The notes: generated from the sequence alone by a model not told the origin. DNA of 64,000 nt from Alentia gelatinosa (GCA_950022655.1 OX465580.1:100334797-100398796); one strand, 5' to 3'. Positions 32,701-45,050 are shown, counted from the stretch's first letter. A program made the numbers and translations.

Positions 32701-33228
32701 AAAATCTCTCACGTGTGAAATACCTGACAGTGAATTCTGAAATGTCACTATAAGGTATGACACCTATAGACAGATCTTTAATGAAGAACATACAAGTAGA
32801 AGTGATAATACCTTAATGTTAACATCTACATATCCTCGTTATAGGTTTCAGCGAACCGATCTGTATGCAGGCTTGCACAAGATGTACCACAACATGATTA
32901 GGATTGATCAATACTGAAGAGCGTAAAATTATTGACATGCCAAGTTTCCCCCTCTCTTTTCCACCTGAGAAGATCTTACTTTCAACTCAAATTTGAGGTC
33001 ACTAGCGTACACGCCATACGCACACTTTCATTTAATATGGCCTGTTTTATTATCATTATCCCCCAGCTTCACGAGTGGTAATGGCCCACAGAATGTAAGA
33101 TATTATCTCAGAGGAAGATCAATTCACCATGAGCAGCCTTCTTGGGCCACCAACACCCCTTAATAAGCAGGCCACGGGGTTCTAACGGGGCTGGGCGGTC
33201 GGCGGGAGGGGAGGGGAGGGGTCCTCAC
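32701..33228. other. Noncoding DNA
   Basis: AT-rich, then G-rich (GGGAGGGGAGGGGAGGGG at about 33204-33221, G-quadruplex-capable). No gene recognised. Confidence 0.45.
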
Positions 33229-33339
33229 CTGGTTCCCGGGGGAGTCGCCGCCCCTCAGACCTCGTTAAGCACCGGCCCGGAGTGGGCGCGGCCCGGCTGC
33301 TACCTGCAGTGGATCCCTTCTGACTGGTGGTGTGGGCAG
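33229..33339 (-). CDS. Candidate internal exon, phase 1 to phase 1
   Basis: Minus-strand segment between an acceptor (ttactacctggattcacag) and a strong donor (ACCAG/GTGAGG), 111 nt, open in a frame reading AHTTSQKGSTAGSSRAAPTP ... RRLPREP, a Ser/Thr/Ala/Arg-rich, likely disordered sequence. It leaves in phase 1, matching the phase-1 start of the candidate exon at 10806-10856. GC-rich DNA gives open frames easily, and the implied intron is about 22 kb, so support is modest. No family recognised. Confidence 0.25.
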
Positions 33340-36239
33340 CTGTGAATCCAGGTAGTAATCGTGCGCTTAACCTCGGACATATGGCACTTTATCATCATTA
33401 TGGAGATGACGATGGGCGGCCGTGGTCAGTCAATCTTGTCCTCTGACTCTCAACCCTGTCACTATGAACCAAGATGACTCTACTAGATAATGCTCAGTCT
33501 ATGACAGCTTCGTAGGCCGGCCGCTGCACGAATAGCAGTTGGGGCGAAGGCTAGTATAGGTGGTCGGTCGAGGTAAAAGTTTAATTCTTCCTGGCGACTT
33601 ATTCAACAAAGTATGTCCTATGTTCCTGGGACTAAAGGGAAGGCTAGGAAAGCGTGAGCAAAGGCTCGGGACTAATTACAAATGTAGATGGTAAATGGCT
33701 GAATGGCAAAACCGGCTAAAATATGGCTCAGGTTTTCCTGAAAATCACGTCCAAAATCGTTGATAACAACATCATTAAAGTACCGCTCAATAGAACGATT
33801 CTCTATGAGATAATAATGGGTTTTGGGAGGTATTTATTGGGTTGGATTTCTTGGTTGATATAACCAGGTTTTATAAATGATAACTCTGCCTAATGAGGAC
33901 CCCCTGCCTTATACGATTGGAACAACGATTTATACATACCTATAGTACCTAGTGAGAATGACAAAACCCATCGTTTAGTGTGTGCCACACGGCTGTGAAA
34001 ATTAAGTGATTCAATTCCATGTCAGTCATTATTCCGGTGATTGGTGACTGACAAATTTGTCACCTTGTGGGATTTAGTTTCGAGAACAACAAAGGGTTAT
34101 AACTAACATGGTGGTTTGAATACGAAAACGTAAGTATATACACCTCTTACACAAATGTCTTCCGATCAACTTGTACTTTCTCTTTGCTCAACACTCGCCA
34201 GAGGCAAACAGACTATCAATAATAAACCAAGCAGATCCTCTCTTATAAGCTACAAGTATAGAGAAACACCGCTCTTCTCAGTTTCCAGTTCTACAGTGAA
34301 CAAGGCTAGAGATAAAAGGGACACAATTGATTGGCGTAACACGAGACTATGGAGCCTGTATGAGACCACCTCTCCCACATGTGGCTTCAGCGTGCCGGGC
34401 CCTCACATCGGGGACCTGTCATGAGCCGACTCCATCGATCATCTCACCCTGGATGCAAACCGTATTTGTACGCCCTCTCTCAGCGAGAGGAAGATCTAGC
34501 ACCGCCTTTTCTTTGGCACAGAAGACGATAGCTGTCAGTGATATTAAAGTTGTTAGAATGACAATGATGTAGGATAATGCGGGCATTGAAGCGTGACTGA
34601 GCACCTATTGTGCACTGATCGTACTTTCATCGTGCCGCCACTACATATGCATAGACAAGGAATTGGCATTCTTAGCATCATCTAGGTGATAATCGAACTA
34701 GAATTTTACACCTCTTCTCTGAGGACATAGCCACTAGAGACATGTCTTTTTTGGAAGAATCCTAAATGACGTAGTGTGCGCTGCAATACATGGTATGTCA
34801 CTTTCCCATGGAGTTTGTAACATATGTAGATCAAGGATTTCATTCTGACGACTCCGGGCTTCAGCTAATAAGCACATTCTGGAAAGTCATCTGTTTCCAA
34901 TCATGATTTAATCTTAGATAATTTAATTGTTAATTGGGGACTCCGACAATAATTCTGCCAACATTCATCGTTTGCACAGATAACAATCATAATGTTCAAT
35001 TTCTTACGTTTGTCGTTCAGCTTGCCAAAGTATGAAAGCCTGAAGTTATCAGTAAACAATATCGAATTCCCCTTCTGGAAAGCTGGTTCTGTAAAGTCCC
35101 TTTGGTAAAATATCTAAATTTAGAAGATTAATCTACTTTGTTCACCGTCGGATGAGCCAAATCAAAAGTTAACAAACCAAAGGTAGGTCATATATTTTCG
35201 GTCTGATTTCAATATTCACCAAACTTTGCAACACATTGGATAACGATAATATAACATGGAAGACAGGCTTCCCTCCAGCACCCGGTAAAATTATTCTAGC
35301 AGGTCAGACAGAACACAACCCCGCTCCACTGGCTGAGTCCGGGTCACGTGGCCTTGAGGTACGTGACTATCGGTCAATACGGGTGGCGGTCCCTGCCGGG
35401 CTGTGGTCAGTGGAGAGTATGATGTGATCAGGACGACCTGGTCAGCAAATGTCCAGAGGTTTTACCCCCTCTGTAGGTATCCCTGAATTAGGTCAGTGGG
35501 GTGTGGCAGGGCTGGCCGTGCTAGTGAGCCCCTCTCTGCATTCCCACGAATTGCTCATGGGAGGTCAATGTACCTGAGGGTCAGAAACGGGGGTGATCGA
35601 GCAGACGATGCTAGGTTACTAGTTCGCAGTTGGGGTAGTAACTGACTGACAGCGATGGGATGTTCATGGTTGTAAAAAACAAAATCGTTGAATTGTAGTA
35701 AACATTGTCTTGATAAATGCTAATAAGATAATAACCAAGAGTCAATTAATCATCTTTTCATCATCACACCATATCATGTATCTCCTATGTTTTAGGATAC
35801 CTTGTAAACCTGTGTGCTGAAGTATGTTATTGAATATCTGTTATTGCCAACAGAATGGAATAAAGCTGTCTGATAAAGAAAAGTAATATGATGGTCATGA
35901 TGATTGTAATGACGAAATGATTAAACGATGATTGAATGGTAACCGCATCCTAATAAATGATAACAATGGATAGATAACAAAATAATATACCTGTAAAATC
36001 AGAATATAATCATAATGTTGGGAAGGTATTGAGAAAATAATGAGTATAAAGATATTGTTGAAAATAATAAAGGGGACAATAAGGTAGAGATAGGATTAAG
36101 GCCAGAAGACAGTGGTTGTGTTGTTGTTATCGGTTTGTGGCAGGACGAGAACGTGGAGGTGAAGGGTGTCAGAGTGCAATGCCATCCGCCATCCGCTAAC
36201 AGCATGACACCGACGGTTGTAATTGGTTTTAGGCCCACA
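33340..36239. other. Noncoding DNA
   Basis: No gene supported. Small GC-rich patches at 33380-33450 (CATTATGGAGATGACGATGG) and 35270-35420 (GGGTCACGTGGCC, E-box) may be regulatory. The rest is AT-rich. Confidence 0.45.
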
Positions 36240-36380
36240 AGGTCAACCCCACCTCGGGAATATTGGCGAGATCCGCCTCGCTTTATGAATGGGTGACATG
36301 GGAATCTGGGTGAAATGCGCGCGTGATAAATCAGGATCCTGAGTGGAATATCAATTATGGAGTCGTCGTGTTGTCCCGTC
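36240..36380. promoter_or_regulatory. Candidate conserved noncoding element
   Basis: Compact block with CCTCGCTTTATGAATGGGTG, GCGCGCGTGATAAATCAGG and AATATCAATTATGGAG (homeodomain/GATA-like). A minus frame of 132 aa across the region has low-complexity Ser/Thr/Leu content and no domain. Confidence 0.3.
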
Positions 36381-37919
36381 ACGCACGCAAGAGGCAAGAC
36401 TTAAATTTCACAATTTCATGAACATCACCTAAGACTATAAGACTATCACTGACACTTTTAGAATATGACACGATTTAATAAAGCAGCATCAATAAGGGTT
36501 GACGTGGATTAACAGCACATGCGAGGAATCGTATGGAAATTTCACTGAGAAGATTAAATATCAACTATTCTGAGAAATATTCGGAAGAATCTCAATCATT
36601 TTCAAATAAAACTTCAATGTACCCCTTATTAATATGATATTATTTCGTATCACAGCCCTGATACAGCACATTTAATTGGCAAATATTTTGATAGTCCTTT
36701 ATGGATAGATTACTACAACCTAGTGATATGTAGGATGAGATCGTGTAGTGTAATCGAGAGGTAAAGAAGCACACGGTGAAGATTTGTCACTAAGCTCATA
36801 AAATCTTTCTCGAATGATCCATGGGTAACTTAGTGATTCTCGTGGAATCGTACACCTATCAACAAGACATTGTTACTGTATATCTTATGAAATAAAAGAG
36901 CATAGCTAACTTAGAGAGAGAGTGGGATTCAGTTACCTGCAGGGAATCTAACTATTTTTTTGTAGATGTTATCCCACACTAGAAAAAAACAAATCTATAT
37001 ATTGAAACACCTCAGCGCCACGATATACGAGTCTTTCAGACCCGTCAGCTTCGCTCCTTCGAACTCTCCACCAGAAACCTTATCCACTCCCTCCGTAACA
37101 CTACCATCTAGCAAGATTGCTATTGAATTGCGTGTCCAGAGTCCTCTGGTGGGAAAAATGAGAACAACACGTTGGTAGGACCACACACGCTTTTGGCAAG
37201 TTGAAACAATTGGCGTCTGTGACACTGCATTATTCGACCGCGAGTATCACTGACACACAACACTGTTTGACAGTATTGCATACATGATGTACTCTATACG
37301 TGCGTAAATACACAGGGAAGTGCTATCTGCGCCACCGGACTACAACTTTCAACACAACATAACATAATGTTTAACAGTAATTATACATACAGTGACACAA
37401 TAGGCGAATTTGGTGAATGGACCACAAACCATAAGTGGGTCACATAATGTGTTGACAATTGTTTAGGCACTTATTTAGAGATACATGAAATTAATAGCCA
37501 TTGACCAACAAAAATCTTTTATTCCTGATCTGGCACATGCGCTCACACAAACACGTACATTGTTCAGAAGACATCGGTTTACTGTTTGTTCGTTCATAAT
37601 CTAACTATACAATTTACTTAGATAGGCTTAGGAAGACGGTGTGTAAGCGCCCTGTACCCAAAAACCTTTAACCGGATTTATATATGTCAGCCTCATATAT
37701 TGATGAAACCGTCCAAATACAGATTATTTCCTCTGATATGGACATTAATCATTATTCATTGAATCCTAAAAGGATAATTAAATCATACCAAAATGCTCTT
37801 CTCCAACATGGATACTGTTACAAACTAAGAATCGTATACATAGCACATAAGCATGATTCACTGACAAAAGGACTCTATATCTTCCTTGACTGCATCCTAC
37901 GATGCATTGTGACGTGCTA
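36381..37919. other. AT-rich noncoding DNA
   Basis: No gene, RNA or repeat recognised. Confidence 0.5.
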
Positions 37920-37983
37920 GAGATCTCCTGTGGCAGTTGCCTAGCGAGAGGTCAAGCGGCACAGTGTGAGCCGAGCAGCTCAC

Positions 37984-38100
37984 CTCAAAGTCGACGGCCA
38001 CTAGGAGGTGTGCAGCCCCAGGTTGATTGGACTTAACAGTTGTGACTGGCACAACGCCACTGTTGAGAACCCGCCATGGCCGTCGCCAATGTCCTAACGA
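37984..38100 (-). CDS. Weak candidate exon, phase 0 to 0, opposite a plus-strand candidate
   Basis: Minus segment between GTGTCCACCAG and GAG/GTGAGC, open in a frame containing NSGVVPVTTVKSN and AAHLLVAVDFE. Codons look balanced but no family is recognised. It overlaps the plus-strand first-exon candidate at 38076-38123; at most one is likely to be real. The island also holds GAGCAGCTC (37973-37981). Confidence 0.2.
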
Positions 38101-38123
38101 CTGGTGGACACCGAGCTCGCCAG
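38076..38123 (+). CDS. Weak candidate first coding exon
   Basis: ATG at 38076 in a strong Kozak setting (CCGCCATGG) with an in-frame TGA 12 nt upstream, then MAVANVLTTGGHRARQ to a consensus donor CCAG/GTGAGT at 38124, phase 0. The upstream 150 bp are GC-rich and could be 5' UTR or promoter. No later exon could be securely attached, and the peptide is unrecognised. Confidence 0.25.
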
Positions 38124-39290
38124 GTGAGTAGTGGTAGTGACCTGTGTGTGGGGAGTCTAAAGTGCTGATTCTACCAACACAATGCACTCGTGCTACATCT
38201 TGGTATGTCTTGTTATATCTTACATTGTCGCTATATATCTTACCTCCTTTGCCGCGGCACATCGAGCGCGATCATACGTATACTTTTTCGCGATGTCGTG
38301 TGTAAATTTTGGAGCTCCACCACCGCGATGCTTCAAAATCTATTGCCGACATATTGCGGCATATTGCTACAAGAATGCGATGTAGGTGTTTAACCAGACC
38401 GATGCTTCGCAGCAAATATGCATACAATTATTCAAAACCTAGCAAGACTTATCAAGATAACAAAATCACGACAGATCTCGCTATATCTTGTATGTTGGCG
38501 GAAAAGGCCCTTAAGATGCTCACCTACTTCGTGACGGAGATTCCTGTCAGATTAAAAGTCCCACCTGGACATGACAGAGCCATAAGCAGATGTAACATTA
38601 AACGGCTCACTTCTAAATGGGTGAATTGTGTGATGGATTTTACAGTTCTGAGACCGTAACAACCGTCAGGATCATTTATATCAAAGCGATATTGGATCCC
38701 TGGAAGTGACGGGAAGGTAATGTGGGGCAGTGAGGTGGTAGAAAATCGAATACGGATCAAAGCGACGTTGATTGATTATGTTTCATGTCCTAGAGAATTT
38801 TGATTTGACTCATGACAAGAAAATTCATAATGTCCGATACCAGAAGAATTTCCATAAAATTGCCCATATCTGAATAATCCTGTATGATATAGATGGAATA
38901 GTTCTAGTGAAACCCTCACGATTATTCATCACTAGTAACGGCGATCCATTTATTTACATTAATAGAATTCTTATATCCAGTTGAGAATGCTCCTGCAAGA
39001 GGGTTGGTTTAATACCAAGTCCGGTCCCTAAATTCAGTGTTGATCATTGCTATACTCAGTCCCAGATAAACACTTTCCTCTGAAAGTTATAACTCTCTCA
39101 AAGGAGGAAAACGTGTGGTAGTTCAATGCACAGAGATCGGTAAGAATGGATGCCATTCAGCCTGCCATCTAGATGGTGCGAATGTACCTGCGAATAGCGA
39201 GCTATATATTTCAGGAACCTCTCCAGTACAAGACAGATTCTAAGGTCGCCTAACACATTCACTCCTTAGAACACGATAGCATTCTATTTT
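38124..39290. other. Noncoding DNA
   Basis: Irregular inverted words (CGATG/CATCG) at 38180-38410 hint at a decayed foldback. No gene supported. 38760-39290 is AT-rich. Confidence 0.4.
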
Positions 39291-39450
39291 AGGCCGTGCA
39301 CCCACCAACGCCGATGCACTACGATTGACCTCCCGATACACTACGATTAAAAATGGCAAAACTGTGGTGTATCGGGAGGTTCATGAGAATTCTAATCGTA
39401 GCCTATCGGTTTATATCATTGTCAATCGGAACGGCTTGGTGGGTCATAAA
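39291..39450. mobile_element. MITE family 2, diverged copy
   Basis: The left end AGGCCGTGCACCCACCAACG matches the terminal repeat at 13383 with one difference; the right end near 39426-39450 (ATCGGAACGGCTTGGTGGGT) is a diverged mirror. Inside, CCTCCCGATACACTAC and GTGGTGTATCGGGAGG form a strong hairpin. Its size of about 160 bp fits the copy at 13383-13547. Confidence 0.65.
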
Positions 39451-39464
39451 AGGTGATAGCGGTT

Positions 39465-39505
39465 AAGCCCTGCACCCACCAATGCCGATTCTGGTACCGA
39501 TAGGC
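39465..39505 (+). mobile_element. MITE family 2, terminal fragment
   Basis: AAGCCCTGCACCCACCAATG and the following CCGATTCTGGTACCGATAGG repeat the left end of the 13383 element. No matching right end is visible, so it is a solo fragment or a truncated insertion next to the previous copy. Confidence 0.6.
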
Positions 39506-39654
39506 CTAGACTTGCTCAAGTCTTTGATTATGAACATTCATTACATGATTAAAGAAGACCAGAACACAATTCATTATAGTATGTGACCTTCTCTGACTGG
39601 CCCATGAATGTGTCACTCAGAAGGGGTGGAGGAGTAGGATATAGGGACTGAGGC

Positions 39655-39760
39655 CAGTGCGCAACACCTCTACGATATGCCATGATTGGCTCCCCACAAC
39701 ACACATAAAACGCCAAAAGTAGGCCTTCCGATAAGATCCAATATGTCGAATTACATGTGA
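39655..39760. mobile_element. MITE-like repeat family 3, copy 2
   Basis: Matches 32571-32654 along CCATGATTGGCTCCC, ATAAAA, GTAGGCCT and GATCCAA. The palindrome of copy 1 is here degraded to ATCCAATATGTCGAAT. Confidence 0.55.
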
Positions 39761-40194
39761 AATTCCTGGCGGAAAATTATGAAATTTCGAAATCAGGCAG
39801 ACCGCATATAGATATATAATCGGGGTAGGTATGATATCATTTGATTAAGACTAAATGTCTGAAAACAAAAGTTTCATATCGGAATTATGAATCGGCCACA
39901 GTTATATTTTTTAATTTGATTGTTTTAGTATCTAGAAAATAATATGATTCTATGTTGACACAACATGGATCATCGATACATTTAAATGCAAGTCGTAATT
40001 TCATAGATGATAACACTAATTAATTTCTGCAATAAACATCTTGTGGTTAGAGGTAAGATATATATTAGATGGAGAATCACTAATCATAGTGAAATGAATG
40101 ACTATAGACTACGTAGAATCAAAGAGCGGAGAAGTCTGCAGTCATCAGTGGTCGTATAGTAAATAGAACAGACAGGGGTTCGGACAAGGTCGAA
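39761..40194. other. AT-rich noncoding DNA
   Basis: No gene recognised. Confidence 0.5.
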
Positions 40195-40229
40195 GTGTCC
40201 CTAGAGGAGGTTCAGTTGAACGGTGAGCC

Positions 40230-40296
40230 AAGGTCAATGCTGACTGCTGAGGTCGTGACGAAAGTCCTGAAGGTCACAACAGTGCAGTCAAGGTCA
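40230..40296 (+). promoter_or_regulatory. Three nuclear-receptor extended half-sites
   Basis: AAGGTCA occurs at 40230-40236, 40270-40276 and 40290-40296; the last is preceded by TC, giving TCAAGGTCA, the full NR5A/ERR-type monomer site. The cluster is framed by GTGAGCCA and TGGCTCAC, an 8-bp inverted repeat. Role inferred from known receptor specificities. Confidence 0.4.
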
Positions 40297-41485
40297 GTGG
40301 CTCACGGCCAGGAGAGAAGATCGAATGGAGTCATGGGAAGAGGTGTCAACGTGTTCCGGGATTTCTTTTCTCTTTTTTCTTTTGATATTTTTAGCGGAGA
40401 TAGTGGATACATATGGGCTAGGCCGCTACTTGACTGCCATGTAAATGGTTTAAATAATGATCTCTAAGTTTCAACTTAATTTGATATGATTTTATAAGAC
40501 TTTGAATTATGGCTGTTCTAAACAAAGATGCTCTGTTGTGCGCTAATTGGGCAAAGTGAAAACCACCAGCAATACCAGAGTAGTTAAGTATGACGTTACC
40601 ATTTAGTGATCTATAAATGTTCATAGGTAATCCTCCAGAAAGGGGCCCGATTGCATTAGGATATATATAATACCAAACCTTGTATACGTAGGCCAGTCAC
40701 AGTATGCCACTATAAGTACTGTGCATGTAACGACACCATCAGAATGTTCGCACTTTACACAAACCCACGACTTCAGTCTCTTGTTCGTCCCTTCTGTTCT
40801 GATAATGTCACATTGTTCTAGTTTTATGGATGGGACAGAGGACGAAGACAATGGACAAGTCGCCTAAAACAGAATAAACCAGGCGGCAGCAGGCTGCCAA
40901 AAAAGGACATGGCGAATAAAAGTGAATGAGGAGATAAGAAAAAATTGATTGAGTACTGCTGGGGGAAACGCCGCTAAAACTGTTAGGATCAGAGGAAATG
41001 GACTTCGTGTCTCCTTCAACAAAGAAACGCTGTATAAATGGAAGTTTATTATAAATAAAGACACTGTCCCTTGTTTTCAGCATGGGTCATTGAGATGTTC
41101 TCAAACCGCCGGATGTCATGCTCTGGAGTACGGGAGATGACTTCTTCCGATGGGAAAGGGGATAGGCACCTGATATAATGATATGGTGAAGCCATAGGAA
41201 TATCTATTGTCATATAATAAATATTGTTGATAAAGCATAACATAAAATTATATTTATATCCACATTAAAGAAAAGACGTTTCACAAAATGTACACTTGTA
41301 AAAACTTACACTTGAGTCTATCCGATCCCTTGAGTTTATATGCTCCTTGCAGTTAAAACACTTGGTTTCCTGGACCTTACAATGTTGAAAATAGTTTTAA
41401 TCACGAAACCTTTCCCACAATCTTTCTCAATTACCATCATCACCGGCACCACCACTTCCACAACTAACACCATCACTATCATCAG
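40297..41485. other. AT-rich noncoding DNA
   Basis: No gene supported. Frames up to about 90 aa on minus lack domains. Confidence 0.45.
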
Positions 41486-41571
41486 AGTCGTGGAAAACCA
41501 AGCCTCGGAGACAAAAACATCAAAGGAATCTTCTCCGGCCAAGCGTATCAGTAAAACTGATCGAAATATTG
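41486..41571 (+). CDS. Weak candidate internal exon
   Basis: Between CACTATCATCAG and a consensus donor ATTG/GTGAGT. One frame reads VENQASETKTSKESSPAKRI, a coding-looking hydrophilic stretch; the other frames and the opposite strand are also largely open, so frame and reality are uncertain. No family recognised. Confidence 0.2.
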
Positions 41572-41779
41572 GTGAGTTTTCCAAATGAGTTACCTGGGGC
41601 CCCCAGGCTATCTTCCGCCCCCTTCCCCCGTCCCAAAAACCCTTTGCCTATCACCTCTACCACAACCCTCCCTCTTCCACCCCGCGAGAGGTGGCCCGGG
41701 CCGCCGCAGCGCCGCGCCTCGGCCGTAGGGAGAACTATACAGGAGGGCACCGGGTATAATTAAGGGGATCGATGGCGTT

Positions 41780-42000
41780 GTGGGTAACTTTCTTGCCGGC
41801 GTCTCATCTGATTAGCGTCACCATTGATGACGGCTGGGGCTGAAATACGCGGCGATTTACCAGCAGTGAGGGGGCGCATCGACCGGCCTTCTTATCTACC
41901 GTCCCGATCTGCTTATCGGGTGGCGGCGTGCGCCAGATCTCCGTCGCCGTGTAATGCAATATTGATGACCTCCACGCCGCCTGCCTGCCCGCTGGTCATG
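41780..42000. promoter_or_regulatory. GC-rich island, candidate enhancer
   Basis: Words: CATCTGATTAGCGTCACC, CATTGATGACGGC, CTTATCTACCG and GCTTATCGGG (GATA-like pair), GTAATGCAATATTGATGACC. CpG-rich against AT-rich flanks. No credible coding. Confidence 0.3.
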
Positions 42001-42119
42001 TTTTCTCTGGCCCCGGTGAAAAATATATCCAGTCTTTGTCCAGGGACAAGAAGGAAAAAATAAGAATTGAAAAAGGAGCAAACAACAGGAGCAAAACTCA
42101 AGGAAACAAATAAATCGAA

Positions 42120-42240
42120 GGCGTTGGTCTTTTAGTGGCCGAGCTGCTCGTGGGTGAGAGTTCTAGGCGGGAATATGGCGAGCGAATGGTTGGTGTGCGC
42201 CGCCGCCGAGGAGCTCTTCACTCTGATATCTCCATAGAAT
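42120..42240. promoter_or_regulatory. GC-rich island with GAGCTGCTC
   Basis: Contains GAGCTGCTC (42141-42149) followed by GTGGGTG, and GCGGGAATATGGCGAGCG. A 20-codon frame starts at the ATG at 42175, too short to call without splice support. Confidence 0.25.
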
Positions 42241-44880
42241 AAATGTGCACATGGCATATAATGGTAGATATAGAGAGTATATTAAGTCCACAACCCCCTC
42301 AGAATCTGGATGGACTTTCATCGATCGCATTGGATTTAAAATAGACTATGCAGATTTTGTACTTATCATTACAAATCCCGCATCTAGATACCCATAGTTA
42401 CAGTCAGCTACAAGAGTATTTACATTGGGCCCTTATCCTCTAAGGAGACTAATCTTATACCGAGTATATAACATCAAGACGAATCTTATTCTAGTGATTG
42501 GTAATTATTGCCCTCTTCTGAATAAGCTATGTCTGAGGTATGGGTAAGTATATGAGCTAGGTTACCGTACGTCAGTAGCTCTCTTCTTTGACTGGACCGA
42601 CATACTAGAAATGGCCGGAAGCGGTAGGATCTCCCGGAAGCTTACCGCCCCCTCCCCATGTGTATACGTCATCGGTCGTCCACATGGGCACCACTGCCGC
42701 CTGGTAGACGGGTGGGGTGGGTGCGCTAACTGGGTCGTTAACACTGGAGGGCACGTACTGGGCAGCTGGAAGTGCATCCAATAGCATGTCATAACAGACC
42801 CACTAAAGCGGTCCAAATAGATTCGAATTTTACCCCCCTTAAAAATATTTCTATATATGTATTCATCATCGGAAGATTATTTAATCACTGTGAACATCCG
42901 AGATTTGGGTACTGTACTCAGTCTTGTGAGTTGGATATTGGCTCGCAGACTAAGGAACCAGATGACTTGATAAATTGATAGCATCGGAGGTATCAAGATT
43001 ATACACCTGTGTACTTGAGCGAATCTCTAACAAAAATTAGGGCTAAACATTCCCTAAATAACATTCCCCAAGGTTGGTGAACAGCTTCATAGATAGACCA
43101 TACTTTTGAAATGAGTATCACTTCGATAACTTTCCAGTTCCGTGGTTTCATTCCATCGAGGAGCAAAAAGCCGACACTGGCAGGCTGGCTGCAAACTGGT
43201 TGCCTTCGAAGTACATTTTCTGCTATGATACAAAAAGAACAAGGATAGATCCAGTAAGCTAGTGATTCTCTAAGTATAAAGGGATAGACTGGTGCCCGGT
43301 CATTGTTACGAACGTGTGAGTGGTAGTGGTTGCAATGCAGGAGGGCTCGGCGACCGTCACGCCACCTGGTGATATATTCTGCCGAGTGCCACCCCGCCGA
43401 TTGAGAACAATCGTGACGTCACCGCTCCGTGCTCTCGCCGACATGCCTGCATGGACTCTGATCCTCCCAACCACCCCACATAGATAAAAACAGAAGGACT
43501 GGCATATCTTCTCTCATCCGCTACATAAACATATTTACTCCTGAACACCTCATTTTACAGTCGTTCAAAACTTCATGACTTTCTGAATAAATCTATCAAT
43601 TCATCAGCCACTCTCCCGTTGAGTAGATCATTACACTTTGATTAGCACTTCCATGGATCTCAGCGAGCGGCCGATCATGCTGTGGGGATAATATAACCGT
43701 TAAATTCTTGTTCATAGACCAGTCATGTACCTTTTCATATGAGAACGTTTTTGTAGATCTATAGACACAATCAGTTTACTACAACAGACACCTTTAGATT
43801 ATGAGAAAGAATTTAGTCCAAACAGACATGTTAAAATTGTAGTTCAAGGTATGAGAACATAACAAGGAGGCTTTCATGATACAGCGTGACTGATTAAACG
43901 AATTACTAGCTTATTTGATATGTGTAGGAAAAGCAAATACTATTCCCAAACCTCGTGCATTCATGCAGCATGGCAACACTTCCCAGTCACCGATAATATC
44001 AACGAACAACTGAAGACGGTATCACTGTACACTATTGAGCTACAGGAGATCCATTTTAGCAGCGACTTGATGTCCTGGAAGCCATATCTAACAAATTGGA
44101 AGTCTTAAGATATAAAATTCCTTTCTTCTTCGGCTTCGTAAACCCAGGTAGAAACTGAACAGTGACATACATATATCAAACGGCGCTGAAATATTCAACA
44201 TGGAGTATGTTTTTTCGTATCCAATTTGCGACTGACAGCAAGTGTTTCTCGGTTCTATCTCCGATAAGCCTAAAAGATGGTATTTAGCGTGTCTATATTG
44301 TGTGCCTCTTGTCGGCTTCTCAGATACACGTCAATTTGTGACAGGAAGGTCTCAGGTAGTGCAGAGAGCGCGGCAGGTTCTACTGCCGACCTCCGGTGTA
44401 TCACGACCAATTCACGCCAATGACATAAAATTACCTACTTTTCTCAGATGCTGCATTCAGAAAGGTTGAACGCTTTTCGATAGGAAAAGCAGAAATAGGA
44501 TTCAGTCTCTCTTAATAAGATTTCAGGTTTGGCCCCTTTCCTTCATCGTTCACGGTGGAAATATTAATTTAACAACCAAGCCTCTCTCATGCATGGGGCG
44601 AATTGAAATGCTATGTCAAAGGTACCACAAGGTCTGACACTTCTGAATAGAAATTGTGTTGGGTTAGGTTTGATATCAACCTGAAATATACATATGCATA
44701 ACTACAGAAAAAAACCCAATCAGGTACACCATGAGGTGATTTCTAAATTCAGTTTTGATAATCGTCTCCACCCTGTCTCCAGCGGAATTCACCTTCGGGT
44801 TCTCGATAAGATGATGACGTCACGCCCTCTGCTCCTGTGGCCATGTGCTGCCCTCGCACCCTCACCTTCCTCTGGTCTCG
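42241..44880. other. Noncoding DNA
   Basis: No gene supported. TGACGTCA octamers at 43414-43421 and 44815-44822, in small GC-rich patches. The rest is AT-rich. Confidence 0.45.
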
Positions 44881-44888
44881 GCTGCCGC

Positions 44889-44908
44889 CCCCCCCCCCCC
44901 CCCCCCCC
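44889..44908. repeat. Poly-C tract
   Basis: An uninterrupted run of about 20 C's; frames across it give polyproline or polyglycine and are artefacts. Confidence 0.9.
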
Positions 44909-45050
44909 GCATACCCAGCCTCGCGCGAGGGATCCCAGCGAGCGGCTCTTCACGGAATCCGGACTCACCCTCAACTGACCATCTCCCTGTCTGTGGCTCC
45001 CGTCGGCCTACCCCTCCAAATAATCGCGGTCGCCCTCGACTCCGCCTTAT

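Noticed and set aside
35851..35875. LPTEWNKAV, resembling the LINE C-terminal WN motif
   Set aside because: Only a few residues match, with a stop immediately after and no further similarity.
42175..42237. 20-codon frame starting MASEWLVCAAAEELF
   Set aside because: Coding-looking but too short, with no donor or downstream exon.
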